Source of the DNA: XYB2-FULL-45-11 sp964355525
Lineage (GTDB): Bacteria > Patescibacteriota > Patescibacteriia > UBA9934 > GWF2-40-263
Length of the DNA: 23,168 nt
Direction of reading: 5' to 3'
NCBI GenBank assembly: GCA_964355525.1
Contig: CAYHDY010000015.1
Location: 1-23,168, forward strand
Each line of letters starts with the position of its first letter. Position 1 is the first letter of the stretch. Positions 13,069 to 20,449 of this stretch are shown here, piece after piece. Position numbers and translations under genes: made by a program. Below the pieces are notes generated by a model that saw only the letters and a list, made by a program, of their open reading frames with translations, was not told the origin of the DNA and searched no databases.

Positions 13069-14744
13069 GAACGTGTCAAACGATACAGCGATTCAACGCC
13101 GAAGGGATGAATAAAATCTATGCGCATTCTGAGAGGACTTAATTTTGTTTGATTCAAAAAATCCAGATCTTTTTGCGGCAGTGTCACTCCATAATAATAC
13201 AACGGCGCGCGGTCGACGAGATCCGGCATCGCCGCGTACGTTGTTTCAGATCGAAGCGGATAGATGACATGACGAAACGGAAAAAATAATTTGTCTGCAC
13301 GATCGACGATGATGATCGCGTCAGATGGAGTAAGATCGAAAACCTGCGCGCGAATCCATTTGGAATCTTGTAACGTTTGTTCAACACGAATAAGTGCATC
13401 TTGACCCGCGAAGAAAACGATTCGAACATTCAAAATACCCATGATCAAAAGCAACAAGCAAAGCGAGACCCCTCCCAGCCTCCCCTTTACTGGGGAGGAG
13501 AGCGACTGTACGCGTTCTGAAATCCAGACGAACGATGAAGCGATGAACGGTGTCGACAAGACAAACAACGGTAACCAGTAACGCACATACGAATTTGCAA
13601 TCGTGATTTGCGTTGGATCCGGATTATCATTCAATCGCCAACTGCCGTACCAAATGCAGAGCCAAATCGCCATGAGAACAGTAACAATCACATACCCTTT
13701 TTGTTTCTTGTTTCGAAATACCATCGGCAATGCGGCAAATGTCGGAATCGTGAGCCACCAAAACAAAAGCAAAAGATAATCGAGTGTGTGCCAAAAAATT
13801 GCGCGAGGATGGAAACCGAATGGAAAGAGCCAACTCAAACGATCCGGGATCGTATCATCTTGCGTCGCGACAGCAATTACATTCTGGCTTGAAGAAACGA
13901 ATGTGTATCCGAACGCGAATGGATGACCGTATGTTTGTGCGTTCAAAAAAAACATCAATAATAGAGGGATCGAAAAAGAAACGAAAAATAAAATGAGATC
14001 ACGCACAGAATGCAACCACTCTCCCCGACCCTCTCCCTCAAAGGGAGAGGGAGATCGCATCGTGAACAAAAGAAAAATGATGAGTGGCAGAACCCAGTAC
14101 ACTTCGGCGAGACGAACGAAGAGAGCGAGACCGAAACAAAGACCCGAAAGAACATTGCACGAGACCTCTCCCCGTCCCTCTCCTTCGAAAGGAGAGGGAG
14201 ATCGCGTCATGAAGAATGCACCGAAAATTAGAAGCGAAGCAAACAAGACATTCGGCATGAGTCCTCGGCTTGCGTAATACCAAAACGCGGGATGAAACAA
14301 TAACACGATTGCGGAAACAATCGCTACACGTTTTGAAAACCATTGTTCGAGTAATTTCATCCATGCAAACACGGCAGCAATCGCGATCATCGGCGTTAAA
14401 AATGTCAAAACCCATGCACCGAAAAAGAACACAAAAAAAGAATAGATCGTCGACAAGCCGAGAAATCCTCCGGGCAGCAGAAATATTCCGTCTGTGACAA
14501 CACTGCGCGGATGCAATAATCCGCCGAATGTTTCGTTTACACGATCAAGAACACGATATGATCCAGTCGTGGAAAATGCACGCGTAAAAAATTGTGTGGC
14601 GGTTTCATCAGGAGAAATAAAAATGTCTGTGTGACGCGCGATGAAAATCGTTCCCAACAAAAAAATCAGGGCACAGAAGAGCAGGACCCCTCCCGACCTC
14701 CCCTTTGCAAGGGAGGAGAAGTTCCATTTCAAATTAGATGCCAT
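13065..14744 (-). CDS. GT-C-like polytopic membrane glycosyltransferase (GT39/ArnT-like)
   Basis: 559 residues from ATG 14744, with about 10-12 hydrophobic segments and a C-terminal soluble domain of roughly 120 residues. The first extracytoplasmic loop carries FISPDETATQFF, the acidic D-E pair placed as in PMT/ArnT-type GT-C enzymes that use polyprenyl-phosphate sugars. Four main-family hairpin repeats are translated in frame: near residues 9-21, 181-194, 229-243 and 415-427. All lie outside predicted membrane segments, the middle two encoding the same RSPSPFEGEGRGE. Start: ATG 14744 overlaps the end of the phosphatidyltransferase gene by 11 nt; an upstream TTG at 14768 is less likely. It is coupled by ATGA to the exported protein gene downstream. 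Confidence 0.82.
   Translation of the reverse strand: MASNLKWNFSSLAKGRSGGVLLFCALIFLLGTIFIARHTDIFISPDETATQFFTRAFSTTGSYRVLDRVNETFGGLLHPRSVVTDGIFLLPGGFLGLSTIYSFFVFFFGAWVLTFLTPMIAIAAVFAWMKLLEQWFSKRVAIVSAIVLLFHPAFWYYASRGLMPNVLFASLLIFGAFFMTRSPSPFEGEGRGEVSCNVLSGLCFGLALFVRLAEVYWVLPLIIFLLFTMRSPSPFEGEGRGEWLHSVRDLILFFVSFSIPLLLMFFLNAQTYGHPFAFGYTFVSSSQNVIAVATQDDTIPDRLSWLFPFGFHPRAIFWHTLDYLLLLFWWLTIPTFAALPMVFRNKKQKGYVIVTVLMAIWLCIWYGSWRLNDNPDPTQITIANSYVRYWLPLFVLSTPFIASSFVWISERVQSLSSPVKGRLGGVSLCLLLLIMGILNVRIVFFAGQDALIRVEQTLQDSKWIRAQVFDLTPSDAIIIVDRADKLFFPFRHVIYPLRSETTYAAMPDLVDRAPLYYYGVTLPQKDLDFLNQTKLSPLRMRIDFIHPFGVESLYRLTRS
13467..13498 (-). repeat. In-frame main-family hairpin repeat (copy 4)
   Basis: Head GACCCCTCCCAG followed by CCTCCCC / GGGGAGG with a 6-nt loop on the plus strand. 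On the coding (minus) strand it reads hairpin then tail and gives SPVKGRLGGVS between two membrane segments of the GT-C-like protein. Confidence 0.85.
14016..14055 (-). repeat. In-frame main-family hairpin repeat (copy 5)
   Basis: Head CCACTCTCCCCG, perfect 10-bp stem CCCTCTCCCT / AGGGAGAGGG with loop CAA (14029-14051), then AGATCGC. Translated as RSPSPFEGEGRGEW in the GT-C-like protein. It shares the AGATCGC edge with copy 6, so the homologous unit is longer than the hairpin. Confidence 0.9.
14163..14205 (-). repeat. In-frame main-family hairpin repeat (copy 6)
   Basis: Head GACCTCTCCCCG, perfect 10-bp stem CCCTCTCCTT / AAGGAGAGGG with loop CGA (14176-14198), then AGATCGC. Translated as RSPSPFEGEGRGEV. 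It is nearly identical in sequence and reading frame to copy 5 only about 150 bp away in the same gene. Confidence 0.9.
14685..14716 (-). repeat. In-frame main-family hairpin repeat (copy 7)
   Basis: Head GACCCCTCCCG followed by CCTCCCCTT / AAGGGAGG with a one-base bulge and loop TGC. Translated as SLAKGRSGGV at the cytoplasmic N-terminus of the GT-C-like protein, just before its first membrane segment. Confidence 0.82.
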
Positions 14745-15312
14745 AGGTGAACAGACTGATGACGGCAAGGACGATCGCGAGGGCGAAGGTGCCTGTCGAA
14801 AACGGAATGAAGAAATCGTAACCGGCCCAAAGAGCGATTAACAGCAAACTGACGCCGAGTACTTGGAAAAACATTTTTGTTTTTCCAAAAATGTTTGATC
14901 CCATCGGCAAACCTCTCTTCTTGCGATAATAACCGCCGAGCAAAATAAGTCCATCGACAAACAAAATCAAAAACCCAAGAATCGGATTCGTGTGTTTCAC
15001 GACAACGAGCAGAATAACGGAACCGATTAAAAGTTTGTCGGCAAGCGGATCATAAAACGTTCCCCACTCCGTCACCTGATTGCGCAATCGCGCGATCGAT
15101 CCGTCGAGTGCATCCGTGCACGCAGAGAACAAAAAAAGTGGAACACCGATATCATAACGATTCATCAACAACGAAACCAAAATAAACGGAATCGTTACCA
15201 TCCGAAAAATGGTAATCATGTTCGGTGTGATCCATTTTGGAACCAGCGGAACAAAGGTGTAACGCATGAGGATGTCGTGCGGGAACAACTTATGCGGATC
15301 GCGGTGAAGCAT
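14734..15312 (-). CDS. CDP-alcohol phosphatidyltransferase (PgsA-like)
   Basis: 192 residues with several membrane segments. The family signature D-x2-D-G-x2-A-R-x8-G-x3-D-x3-D is complete: D67, D70, G71, A74-R75, G84, D88 and D92. The enzyme displaces CMP from a CDP-alcohol; the closest typed relatives are phosphatidylglycerophosphate synthases, but CDP-inositol or other head-group enzymes share the motif, so no gene symbol is given. It is the first gene of a four-gene operon in which every junction is an overlap or a 1-nt gap. It starts 23 nt from the divergent gene at 15336. Confidence 0.92.
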   Translation of the reverse strand: MLHRDPHKLFPHDILMRYTFVPLVPKWITPNMITIFRMVTIPFILVSLLMNRYDIGVPLFLFSACTDALDGSIARLRNQVTEWGTFYDPLADKLLIGSVILLVVVKHTNPILGFLILFVDGLILLGGYYRKKRGLPMGSNIFGKTKMFFQVLGVSLLLIALWAGYDFFIPFSTGTFALAIVLAVISLFTYGI

Positions 15313-15320
15313 AGGTGTGG

Positions 15321-15326
15321 TAAACT
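15321..15326 (+). promoter_or_regulatory. Possible -10 box for the 15336 gene
   Basis: TAAACT lies 9 nt before ATG 15336, the same spacing as the TATACT box before the small gene at 7442, suggesting a leaderless transcript. I see no convincing -35 box at the expected distance. The whole intergenic space is only 23 nt and must also serve the divergent phosphatidyltransferase operon. Confidence 0.3.
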
Positions 15327-15335
15327 AAGAACATT

Positions 15336-17579
15336 ATGACGTCTCTACGAACCCACTCTATCACCCTTTCCGCGCTTTTCATAGCGCTTTTTGCCGCAAA
15401 TACCTTCCTCTTCAAACAACCCATTCTCGGCACAATTCTCCTTATCATCTATCTCGTTTGGTTCGGAACTACATTCCTCCCCCGCCTTCACAAGGAGGGG
15501 GTCGGGGGGTGGTCTGCGCAATGGATCGGGGTATGGACATTACTTTCGATCGTGATGATTCTCGGATCGATCGCGTATTATGTTGCATCCGTTCCGGCGA
15601 TTGTGTTTCAACTAATTGTAATTGCAACGCCGTTTTGTTTCATTCGAGCGGGACGGTCTCGACCGTCCCCTACGAGCGATTTCAGATTTGATTTCGAAAA
15701 ATGGCGCGAGAACATTCGCCGTATTTCGAAATCGGTTTGGGCTGCGTCGGGAATGGCTGTGTTGTCGCTTGTCCTTTTATTCGAACGCGTCCAATCGCAT
15801 CCGATCATAGATGCCGTTCGTTCTCCGTGGGATCGCATCGACGTTTCTCTCCTCGTTCTGTTTGCGATCGCGACAATCCTCACGTTTACATTTCTCTATC
15901 GCGGACGCGAACGCATCCTTTCGATTTTTCTTTTTTCGATCCTGTTGCTCTCATTGTTTTCGTTCGCCGCAATCGTCTTCCCGATCGGATATGGATTCGA
16001 TTCGTTCATTCACAAAGCGACCGAAACCCACCTCGCACAATACGGAACAATCTCGCCGAAACCGTTTTACTACATCGGACAATACGCGCTCGTCCTTTTT
16101 TTCTCGCATGCGTTTTCTCTCCCCGTCGATCTTGTCGATACGTTTCTCGTTCCAATCCTCGCAGCACTTCTCCTTCCGCTTGCATGGTATGCCGCCGCGG
16201 TGCGCATGATAAAAAATCCACGCCACGCCCTGTTCACCCTCGTCGGATTATTTTTGCTGCCGCTTGATTCATTCGTTGTCACGACTCCGCAGAGTCTCGC
16301 GAATTTGTGGACGTTGCTTGTGATTCTCGCAAGTATTTCGATGCTTGTTGAAGTGGGACCCCTCTCTCCGACTCTCTCCCGCGACGGGCGAGAGAGAACG
16401 CATTTAAAAAAATTCGTTCCACTCATGATTGGCACGATGTCGACGATGTTGATTCACCCAATCTCCGGCATCCCCGTTTTTTTCTATCTCTGTCTCCTCG
16501 CGCTCGACTCATATCGATCTCCCTCTTCCGCCCGCGCAGCTGCCGGGCCCGTCGCGGGAAAGGGTCGGGGAGAGGGGTCTCGCGTAATCTTTTGGATCCT
16601 TCTCGCGTCAGGTGCCGTGATGTTGCCCGCGAGTTTCATTGTAAATGCAATCAAAAGCGGACAAGGCTTGCATCTCAATCTTTCGAATCTCAACCCGGCA
16701 CAACTCTATCACTCACTCAACCTCGATATTTTTTTTCAAAACCGATTCAGTCCCCTGCTCGACTTCGTTTATCTCTACGGACAAAACGCGCTGCTTATCG
16801 TTTTTGTTATAAGTGCGGTTGCATGGTGGATGTACAAAAAAGAATTGTCGCGAACATTTTCGATTCCGCTTTTAATGATCCTCGTTCTCGGCATCAATTA
16901 TCTTTTGCTCGCGAACGTCATCGACTTCTCATTCCTCATCGATTACGAACGATCAAATTACGCGACGCGTCTTCTCCCGCTCATGGCATTTTTCTTGAGT
17001 CCATTTCTCATCCTCGCACTCGGTCATGTTTCGATTAATATTCGTACGCGTCCGATCATTTTAAAATTAACATTGATCGTCTGCGTAACAGCGATCGCAA
17101 CAAGCGTGTTCTATCTCGCCTATCCGCGACACGATGCGTATTCGAATAATCACGGATTCAATGTAAGCCAAGCAGATGTCGACGCCGTGTACCTCGTCGA
17201 TGAGTGGGCAAAAGGCACGCCCTACATCGCCCTTGCAAACCAATCTGTGTCCGCGGCCGCCATTAAAAACCTCGGCTTCCGCTATTTCGGAAATCTCTTT
17301 TTCTATCCGATCCCGACCGGCGACGCGATGTACCAAAAATTTTTGGCGATGAATGAAGCACCATCACGAACCATTGTAAACGATGCTCTCTCACTTGTTC
17401 CGAAAGACGAAAACGTGCACACCGTTTTTTACCTTGTCGACACGTACTGGTGGCAAGCAGATCAAATTATCGAACAAACAAAAGCAATCGCCGACGATTG
17501 GAAAAGTGTCGACGGAAGTGTGTACGTGTTTCGATTCGATGCATCCGCCAGAGGCGGATCCGCCTCTGGCGGAAAATAA
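15336..17579 (+). CDS. Large GT-C-like polytopic membrane protein
   Basis: 747 residues, about 14-16 hydrophobic segments and a C-terminal soluble part of about 130 residues. A loop after the sixth or seventh segment carries GYGFDSFIHKATETHL followed by ISPKPFYYIGQYAL. This is the acidic/His loop typical of bacterial GT-C or related membrane proteins that handle polyprenyl-linked sugars; sugar and acceptor are unknown. Five palindromes lie in frame: three main-family copies (residues 47-60, 341-353 and 394-415), a GGGACGGTC palindrome (105-112), and a perfect 30-bp palindrome that makes the last 11 residues (SARGGSASGGK). The last one suggests the original C-terminus was extended or replaced. 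Divergent from the phosphatidyltransferase operon and convergent with pilB. Confidence 0.82.
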   Translation: MTSLRTHSITLSALFIALFAANTFLFKQPILGTILLIIYLVWFGTTFLPRLHKEGVGGWSAQWIGVWTLLSIVMILGSIAYYVASVPAIVFQLIVIATPFCFIRAGRSRPSPTSDFRFDFEKWRENIRRISKSVWAASGMAVLSLVLLFERVQSHPIIDAVRSPWDRIDVSLLVLFAIATILTFTFLYRGRERILSIFLFSILLLSLFSFAAIVFPIGYGFDSFIHKATETHLAQYGTISPKPFYYIGQYALVLFFSHAFSLPVDLVDTFLVPILAALLLPLAWYAAAVRMIKNPRHALFTLVGLFLLPLDSFVVTTPQSLANLWTLLVILASISMLVEVGPLSPTLSRDGRERTHLKKFVPLMIGTMSTMLIHPISGIPVFFYLCLLALDSYRSPSSARAAAGPVAGKGRGEGSRVIFWILLASGAVMLPASFIVNAIKSGQGLHLNLSNLNPAQLYHSLNLDIFFQNRFSPLLDFVYLYGQNALLIVFVISAVAWWMYKKELSRTFSIPLLMILVLGINYLLLANVIDFSFLIDYERSNYATRLLPLMAFFLSPFLILALGHVSINIRTRPIILKLTLIVCVTAIATSVFYLAYPRHDAYSNNHGFNVSQADVDAVYLVDEWAKGTPYIALANQSVSAAAIKNLGFRYFGNLFFYPIPTGDAMYQKFLAMNEAPSRTIVNDALSLVPKDENVHTVFYLVDTYWWQADQIIEQTKAIADDWKSVDGSVYVFRFDASARGGSASGGK
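15476..15514 (+). repeat. In-frame main-family hairpin repeat (copy 8)
   Basis: CCCCCGCCTT / AAGGAGGGGG hairpin with one mismatch and loop CAC, then tail TCGGGGGGTGGTC. Hairpin-then-tail on the coding strand. Translated as PRLHKEGVGGWS between the second and third hydrophobic segments. Confidence 0.85.
15650..15669 (+). repeat. In-frame GGGACGGTC palindrome
   Basis: Perfect 9-bp stem GGGACGGTC / GACCGTCCC with a 2-nt spacer TC. Translated as RAGRSRPSP in a loop of the 747-residue membrane protein. It is a different sequence family from the C/G-rich hairpins; only one copy is in this window. Confidence 0.75.
16357..16396 (+). repeat. In-frame main-family hairpin repeat (copy 9)
   Basis: Head GACCCCTCTCTCCG, then CTCTCTC / GAGAGAG around an 11-nt middle. 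Translated as GPLSPTLSRDGRER. Here the head comes first on the coding strand, opposite to copies 8 and 10 in the same gene. Confidence 0.8.
16516..16579 (+). repeat. In-frame long variant of the main-family hairpin (copy 10)
   Basis: GATCTCCCTCTTCCG, a nested palindromic middle (CCCGCG ... CGCGGG, with GCAGCTGC and CGGGCCCG inside), then a tail GGGTCGGGGAGAGGGGTC. Translated as RSPSSARAAAGPVAGKGRGEGS. The GATCTCCCTC edge matches the reverse of the AGATCGC edge of copies 5 and 6. Copies 9 and 10 face each other about 120 bp apart, flanking a membrane segment. Confidence 0.8.
17544..17573 (+). repeat. Perfect 30-bp palindrome at the 3' end of the 747-aa gene
   Basis: The arm TCCGCCAGAGGCGGA is followed directly by its exact complement, with no loop. 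It encodes the C-terminal SARGGSASGGK and ends 4 nt before the TAA. In the transcript it would form a strong hairpin overlapping the end of the coding region. It could slow RNA decay or help termination together with the A/T-rich bases that follow. Confidence 0.9.
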
Positions 17580-17600
17580 AAAGAATCCCTTTCGAGATTC
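17573..17600 (-). terminator. Minus-strand terminator of pilB
   Basis: On the minus strand GAATCTC / GGGATTC (17600-17583, one T-G wobble) with loop GAAA, followed by TTTTTATTTT (17582-17573). It lies 5 nt after the pilB stop and abuts the 30-bp palindrome that ends the convergent gene. Confidence 0.8.
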
Positions 17601-17605
17601 AGCGT

Positions 17606-19375
17606 TCAGTCCGCGCGCGTGACGCGAACAACTTCTTCAAGCGTGGTGAGACCGACTGCAAATTTCTTGAGCGCAGATTGACGGAGCGTCTGCATGCCGT
17701 CTTGAATTGCAACGTGTTTCAGTTCCTGCACGGAATGTCCTTGCAACACCGCATCGCGAAGTACGTCGGACATGGGCATGATTTCGTAAAGAGCCACTCG
17801 ACCCTTATATCCCGTTTTCACACATTGATCGCAACCGCCACCTTTCAAGAAGGTGGCGTTTTGATATTCCGTTTCCGTGAGCCCGGCTTCGAGACAGGCA
17901 ACACGATCATAGGAAAACGGCACAGCACAGTGTTTGCACACGCGACGCACGAGACGTTGCGCGGCAATCAAATTGAGCGATGCGGTCACCATGAACGGTT
18001 CCACACCCATATTGAGCAACCGACTGATCGTCGATGGCGCGTCATTGGTGTGAAGCGTTGAAAGAACCATGTGCCCGGTGAGTGCGGCCTTGATCGCGAT
18101 CTCCGCGGTTTCAAAATCACGAATCTCGCCGACCATGATGATATCCGGATCTTGCCGAAGGAACGAGCGCAACGCATTTGCAAACGTCATGCCGATCGCA
18201 TCGTGCATCTGACATTGATTGATGCCGTCGAGATCGTACTCGATCGGATCTTCCGCAGTCGAGATGTTGTCGGACGTCCTGTTCAATTCCGCGAGCGCAG
18301 AATAGAGCGTTGTCGTCTTTCCCGAACCGGTCGGTCCGGTCACAAGCACCATCCCGAACGGTTGATGAATCGCATACGCGAACTTTTTGAGTTCAGCTGT
18401 ATCGAATCCGAGTCGCGTCATGTCGGTTTGCAGATTCGCTTTGTCGAGCAATCGCATCACGACTTTCTCGCCGTACTGAAACGGCAAAACCGAAACGCGG
18501 AAGTCACACTCCTTGCCGTCGACGAGCCGCATCTTGAGCCGGCCGTCTTGCGGCAACCGGCGTTCACTGATGTCCATCTTGCACATGATCTTGATGCGAC
18601 TCACGATCGCGTCGCGCAACTTGAGCGGCGGACGCATCATCTCGTACAAAATCCCGTCGATGCGATAGCGCAAGCGAACGTGTTTTTTATACGGCTCGAT
18701 GTGAATGTCGGACGCACCGCGCTGAAGTGCATCCACCAAAATCATATTGACGAGATGAACGACCGGCGCTTCTTCAGAAGACGCAGCGAGAGATTTCGGA
18801 TCCACTTCGGGAGTTTCATCTCCCGTGATCTCAGCTCCTTCCGTCATTTCTTCCAATTGTCTGGTCATTGCCGTCTGGTGTTCATCGCGCTCAATTGCCT
18901 GATACAACTGTTCGCGCACACGCGCAATGTTTTCTTCCGATGCGACAACGAGATCGATGATCATGCCCGTTCTGAATTTCAAATCTTCGATCGCATGCAG
19001 ATTCCCTGGATTCGCGATCGCGACAACGAGCGTTTTGCCGCCATGAATGGCGACAGGAACCATCGCATGACGTTCACACAATTCTTTCGGCACGAGACGC
19101 GCGGCATCTTCCTGAAGATCCACGTTGTTCAAGTCGATCGACGGGACATTGAACTGCCTCGATAGCAGTTCGACCAAATTGTCGGACGTGACAAGACCAC
19201 TCGCGATCAAGACTGCCTCGATCGTCCGATTCGTTCGCTGCGCTTCCGCAGTCGCGTTTCTCAACACCTCGACGGAAACCACTTTTTCACGAAGAAGAAG
19301 CTCACCAGTTGATCGAGTCAGAGCCGGCAGATTCGGTCGCGACGCACGACGGGGACGATCATCATCGTTTTGCAT
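17606..19375 (-). CDS. pilB: Type IV pilus assembly ATPase PilB (GspE/PulE family)
   Basis: 589 residues. The cytoplasmic motor ATPase drives pilin polymerisation. The N-terminal MshEN-type domain (about 20-165: TGELLLREKVVS, ASGLVTSDNLVELLSRQFNVPSIDL) is followed by SSEEAPVVHLVNMILVDALQRGASDIHIEP. Next come Walker A GPTGSGKTTT (about 344-353), the Asp box and Walker B DPDIIMVGEIRD (about 408-419), the His-box TGHMVLSTLHTND, and four zinc-type cysteines (CKHC about 478-481, CDQC about 513-516). ATG 19375 has an SD (AAGGTGA) 4-5 nt upstream and gives the expected N-terminus. A longer open frame to 20134 is only an antisense shadow of the SPFH gene. No other pilus genes are in the window. Confidence 0.96.
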   Translation of the reverse strand: MQNDDDRPRRASRPNLPALTRSTGELLLREKVVSVEVLRNATAEAQRTNRTIEAVLIASGLVTSDNLVELLSRQFNVPSIDLNNVDLQEDAARLVPKELCERHAMVPVAIHGGKTLVVAIANPGNLHAIEDLKFRTGMIIDLVVASEENIARVREQLYQAIERDEHQTAMTRQLEEMTEGAEITGDETPEVDPKSLAASSEEAPVVHLVNMILVDALQRGASDIHIEPYKKHVRLRYRIDGILYEMMRPPLKLRDAIVSRIKIMCKMDISERRLPQDGRLKMRLVDGKECDFRVSVLPFQYGEKVVMRLLDKANLQTDMTRLGFDTAELKKFAYAIHQPFGMVLVTGPTGSGKTTTLYSALAELNRTSDNISTAEDPIEYDLDGINQCQMHDAIGMTFANALRSFLRQDPDIIMVGEIRDFETAEIAIKAALTGHMVLSTLHTNDAPSTISRLLNMGVEPFMVTASLNLIAAQRLVRRVCKHCAVPFSYDRVACLEAGLTETEYQNATFLKGGGCDQCVKTGYKGRVALYEIMPMSDVLRDAVLQGHSVQELKHVAIQDGMQTLRQSALKKFAVGLTTLEEVVRVTRAD

Positions 19376-19558
19376 GGCATCACCTTTTATGAAAGGACGA
19401 GGGAGGATCGAACCATTCGATCTGATTTGAGCTTCCCATGAACAGAGCAAAAGATCAAGAAAACATGGGGTATACTTGACAAAATCCACATTTCTGTCAT
19501 CCTTTTGCCAGCAGCACCAGAGCGGTACTGTTCCATTGAGCCAACGGAGGAATTCGCC
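19376..19558. promoter_or_regulatory. Divergent intergenic region between pilB and the SPFH gene
   Basis: 183 nt without a gene. It must hold promoters for both directions. The only clear consensus box is a plus-strand TTGACA (19476-19481), but 17 nt further on there is only ATCCTT, a poor -10. GTATACTTGAC / GTCAAGTATAC is present around 19469-19480. SD sequences are clear on both sides: AAGGTGA before pilB (19388-19382) and GGAGG (19546-19550) before the SPFH gene. No repeat of the palindromic families lies here. Confidence 0.35.
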
Positions 19559-20449
19559 ATGTTGTTCTTCACCCTGTTTCGTCATGCCGGCGCCACCGGC
19601 CAAGTGTTTCTCGCAAAGGGCGGGAAACTGAAATCGAAAGGTCTCGCATGGAGCGGGTTCATCGCGCCGTGGACCACGGTCGCCGTCGTGCCCACCACCC
19701 CGCAGACCCAAAGCTTCTCGATCGAAGCACGGACGTGCGACAAGCAAACCGTCCGCATCGTCGGCGACATCAAGGTCGTGCTCGATCCGGAAACGGCCGC
19801 GTCGAAGTTCGACTTCACGATGGATCCGAAGCAAGGATCGTACAAGAAGCCATGGGAACAAGACCTGCACGCGTGCGTGATCGCCCAAGTGCTCGTCCCG
19901 CTGCGTGATCGCGTGAAGGACATGTACGTCGCGAACGTCGTGACGGCGCATGCGGAAATCATGAATTCGGTGAAGTCGGCCCTCACAGACGCCAACAATC
20001 CCTTTTCGGGCTACGGCATCCGCGTCGAGTCGTGCTCCATCGAAGTGATCGAAGCGACCGACGACGAAGTCGCGAACTCGATCGGTGCGACCGCGCGCCA
20101 ATTGATGTTGACCGATGCCGACTCCGCCGTTCACAAGCGTCAGATGCAGAGCGTGGAAAATACGCGCGCTGTCCAGACGTTCGAAGCGGAAACGAAGAAG
20201 AAGCTCGAGGAAAAACGCAAGGAACTCATCGAAGCGCAGAGCGCGAACAAGCAGCTCGAAGCCGCCGCAGACGCAGAAGCAACGAAGACGCGCCTCGCGC
20301 CGATGATGGAAGTGGATCCGGGCCAGTTGCTCGCCATGTCCATCAAGCAGCTCGCGGACAGCGGACGCGTCGGCACGCTCAACATCAGCCCCGATCTCAT
20401 CACCGCCGTCAACGCGAACACGAGGGCCGCGAAGCCGGGGCGCAAGTGA
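19559..20449 (+). CDS. SPFH/Band 7 domain protein
   Basis: 296 residues from ATG 19559, which has an SD GGAGG 8 nt upstream; an in-frame TTG at 19505 is much less likely. The body fits an SPFH (stomatin/prohibitin/flotillin) domain: VFLAKGGKLKSKGLAWSGF (16-34), the repeated beta pattern VAVVPTTPQTQSFSIEARTCDKQTVRIVGDIKVVLDP, and a helical region (about 185-250) rich in E/K/A with ENTRAVQTFEAETKKKLEEK, as expected for the coiled-coil that builds SPFH rings. There is no obvious N-terminal membrane helix, so membrane contact would be peripheral. The stop overlaps the GTG of the NAD-kinase-like gene (GTGA), so the two proteins are probably made together. Confidence 0.87.
   Translation: MLFFTLFRHAGATGQVFLAKGGKLKSKGLAWSGFIAPWTTVAVVPTTPQTQSFSIEARTCDKQTVRIVGDIKVVLDPETAASKFDFTMDPKQGSYKKPWEQDLHACVIAQVLVPLRDRVKDMYVANVVTAHAEIMNSVKSALTDANNPFSGYGIRVESCSIEVIEATDDEVANSIGATARQLMLTDADSAVHKRQMQSVENTRAVQTFEAETKKKLEEKRKELIEAQSANKQLEAAADAEATKTRLAPMMEVDPGQLLAMSIKQLADSGRVGTLNISPDLITAVNANTRAAKPGRK

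Noticed and set aside
19376..20134. Open frame upstream of pilB on the minus strand, which would give an 842-residue protein
   Set aside because: It is antisense to the SPFH gene, has no family features, and the ATG at 19375 with a good SD gives the normal PilB N-terminus.
20032..20445. Upstream extension of the NAD-kinase-like frame to 20032
   Set aside because: It lies within the SPFH gene in another frame, and the GTGA overlap at 20446 is a classic coupled start.
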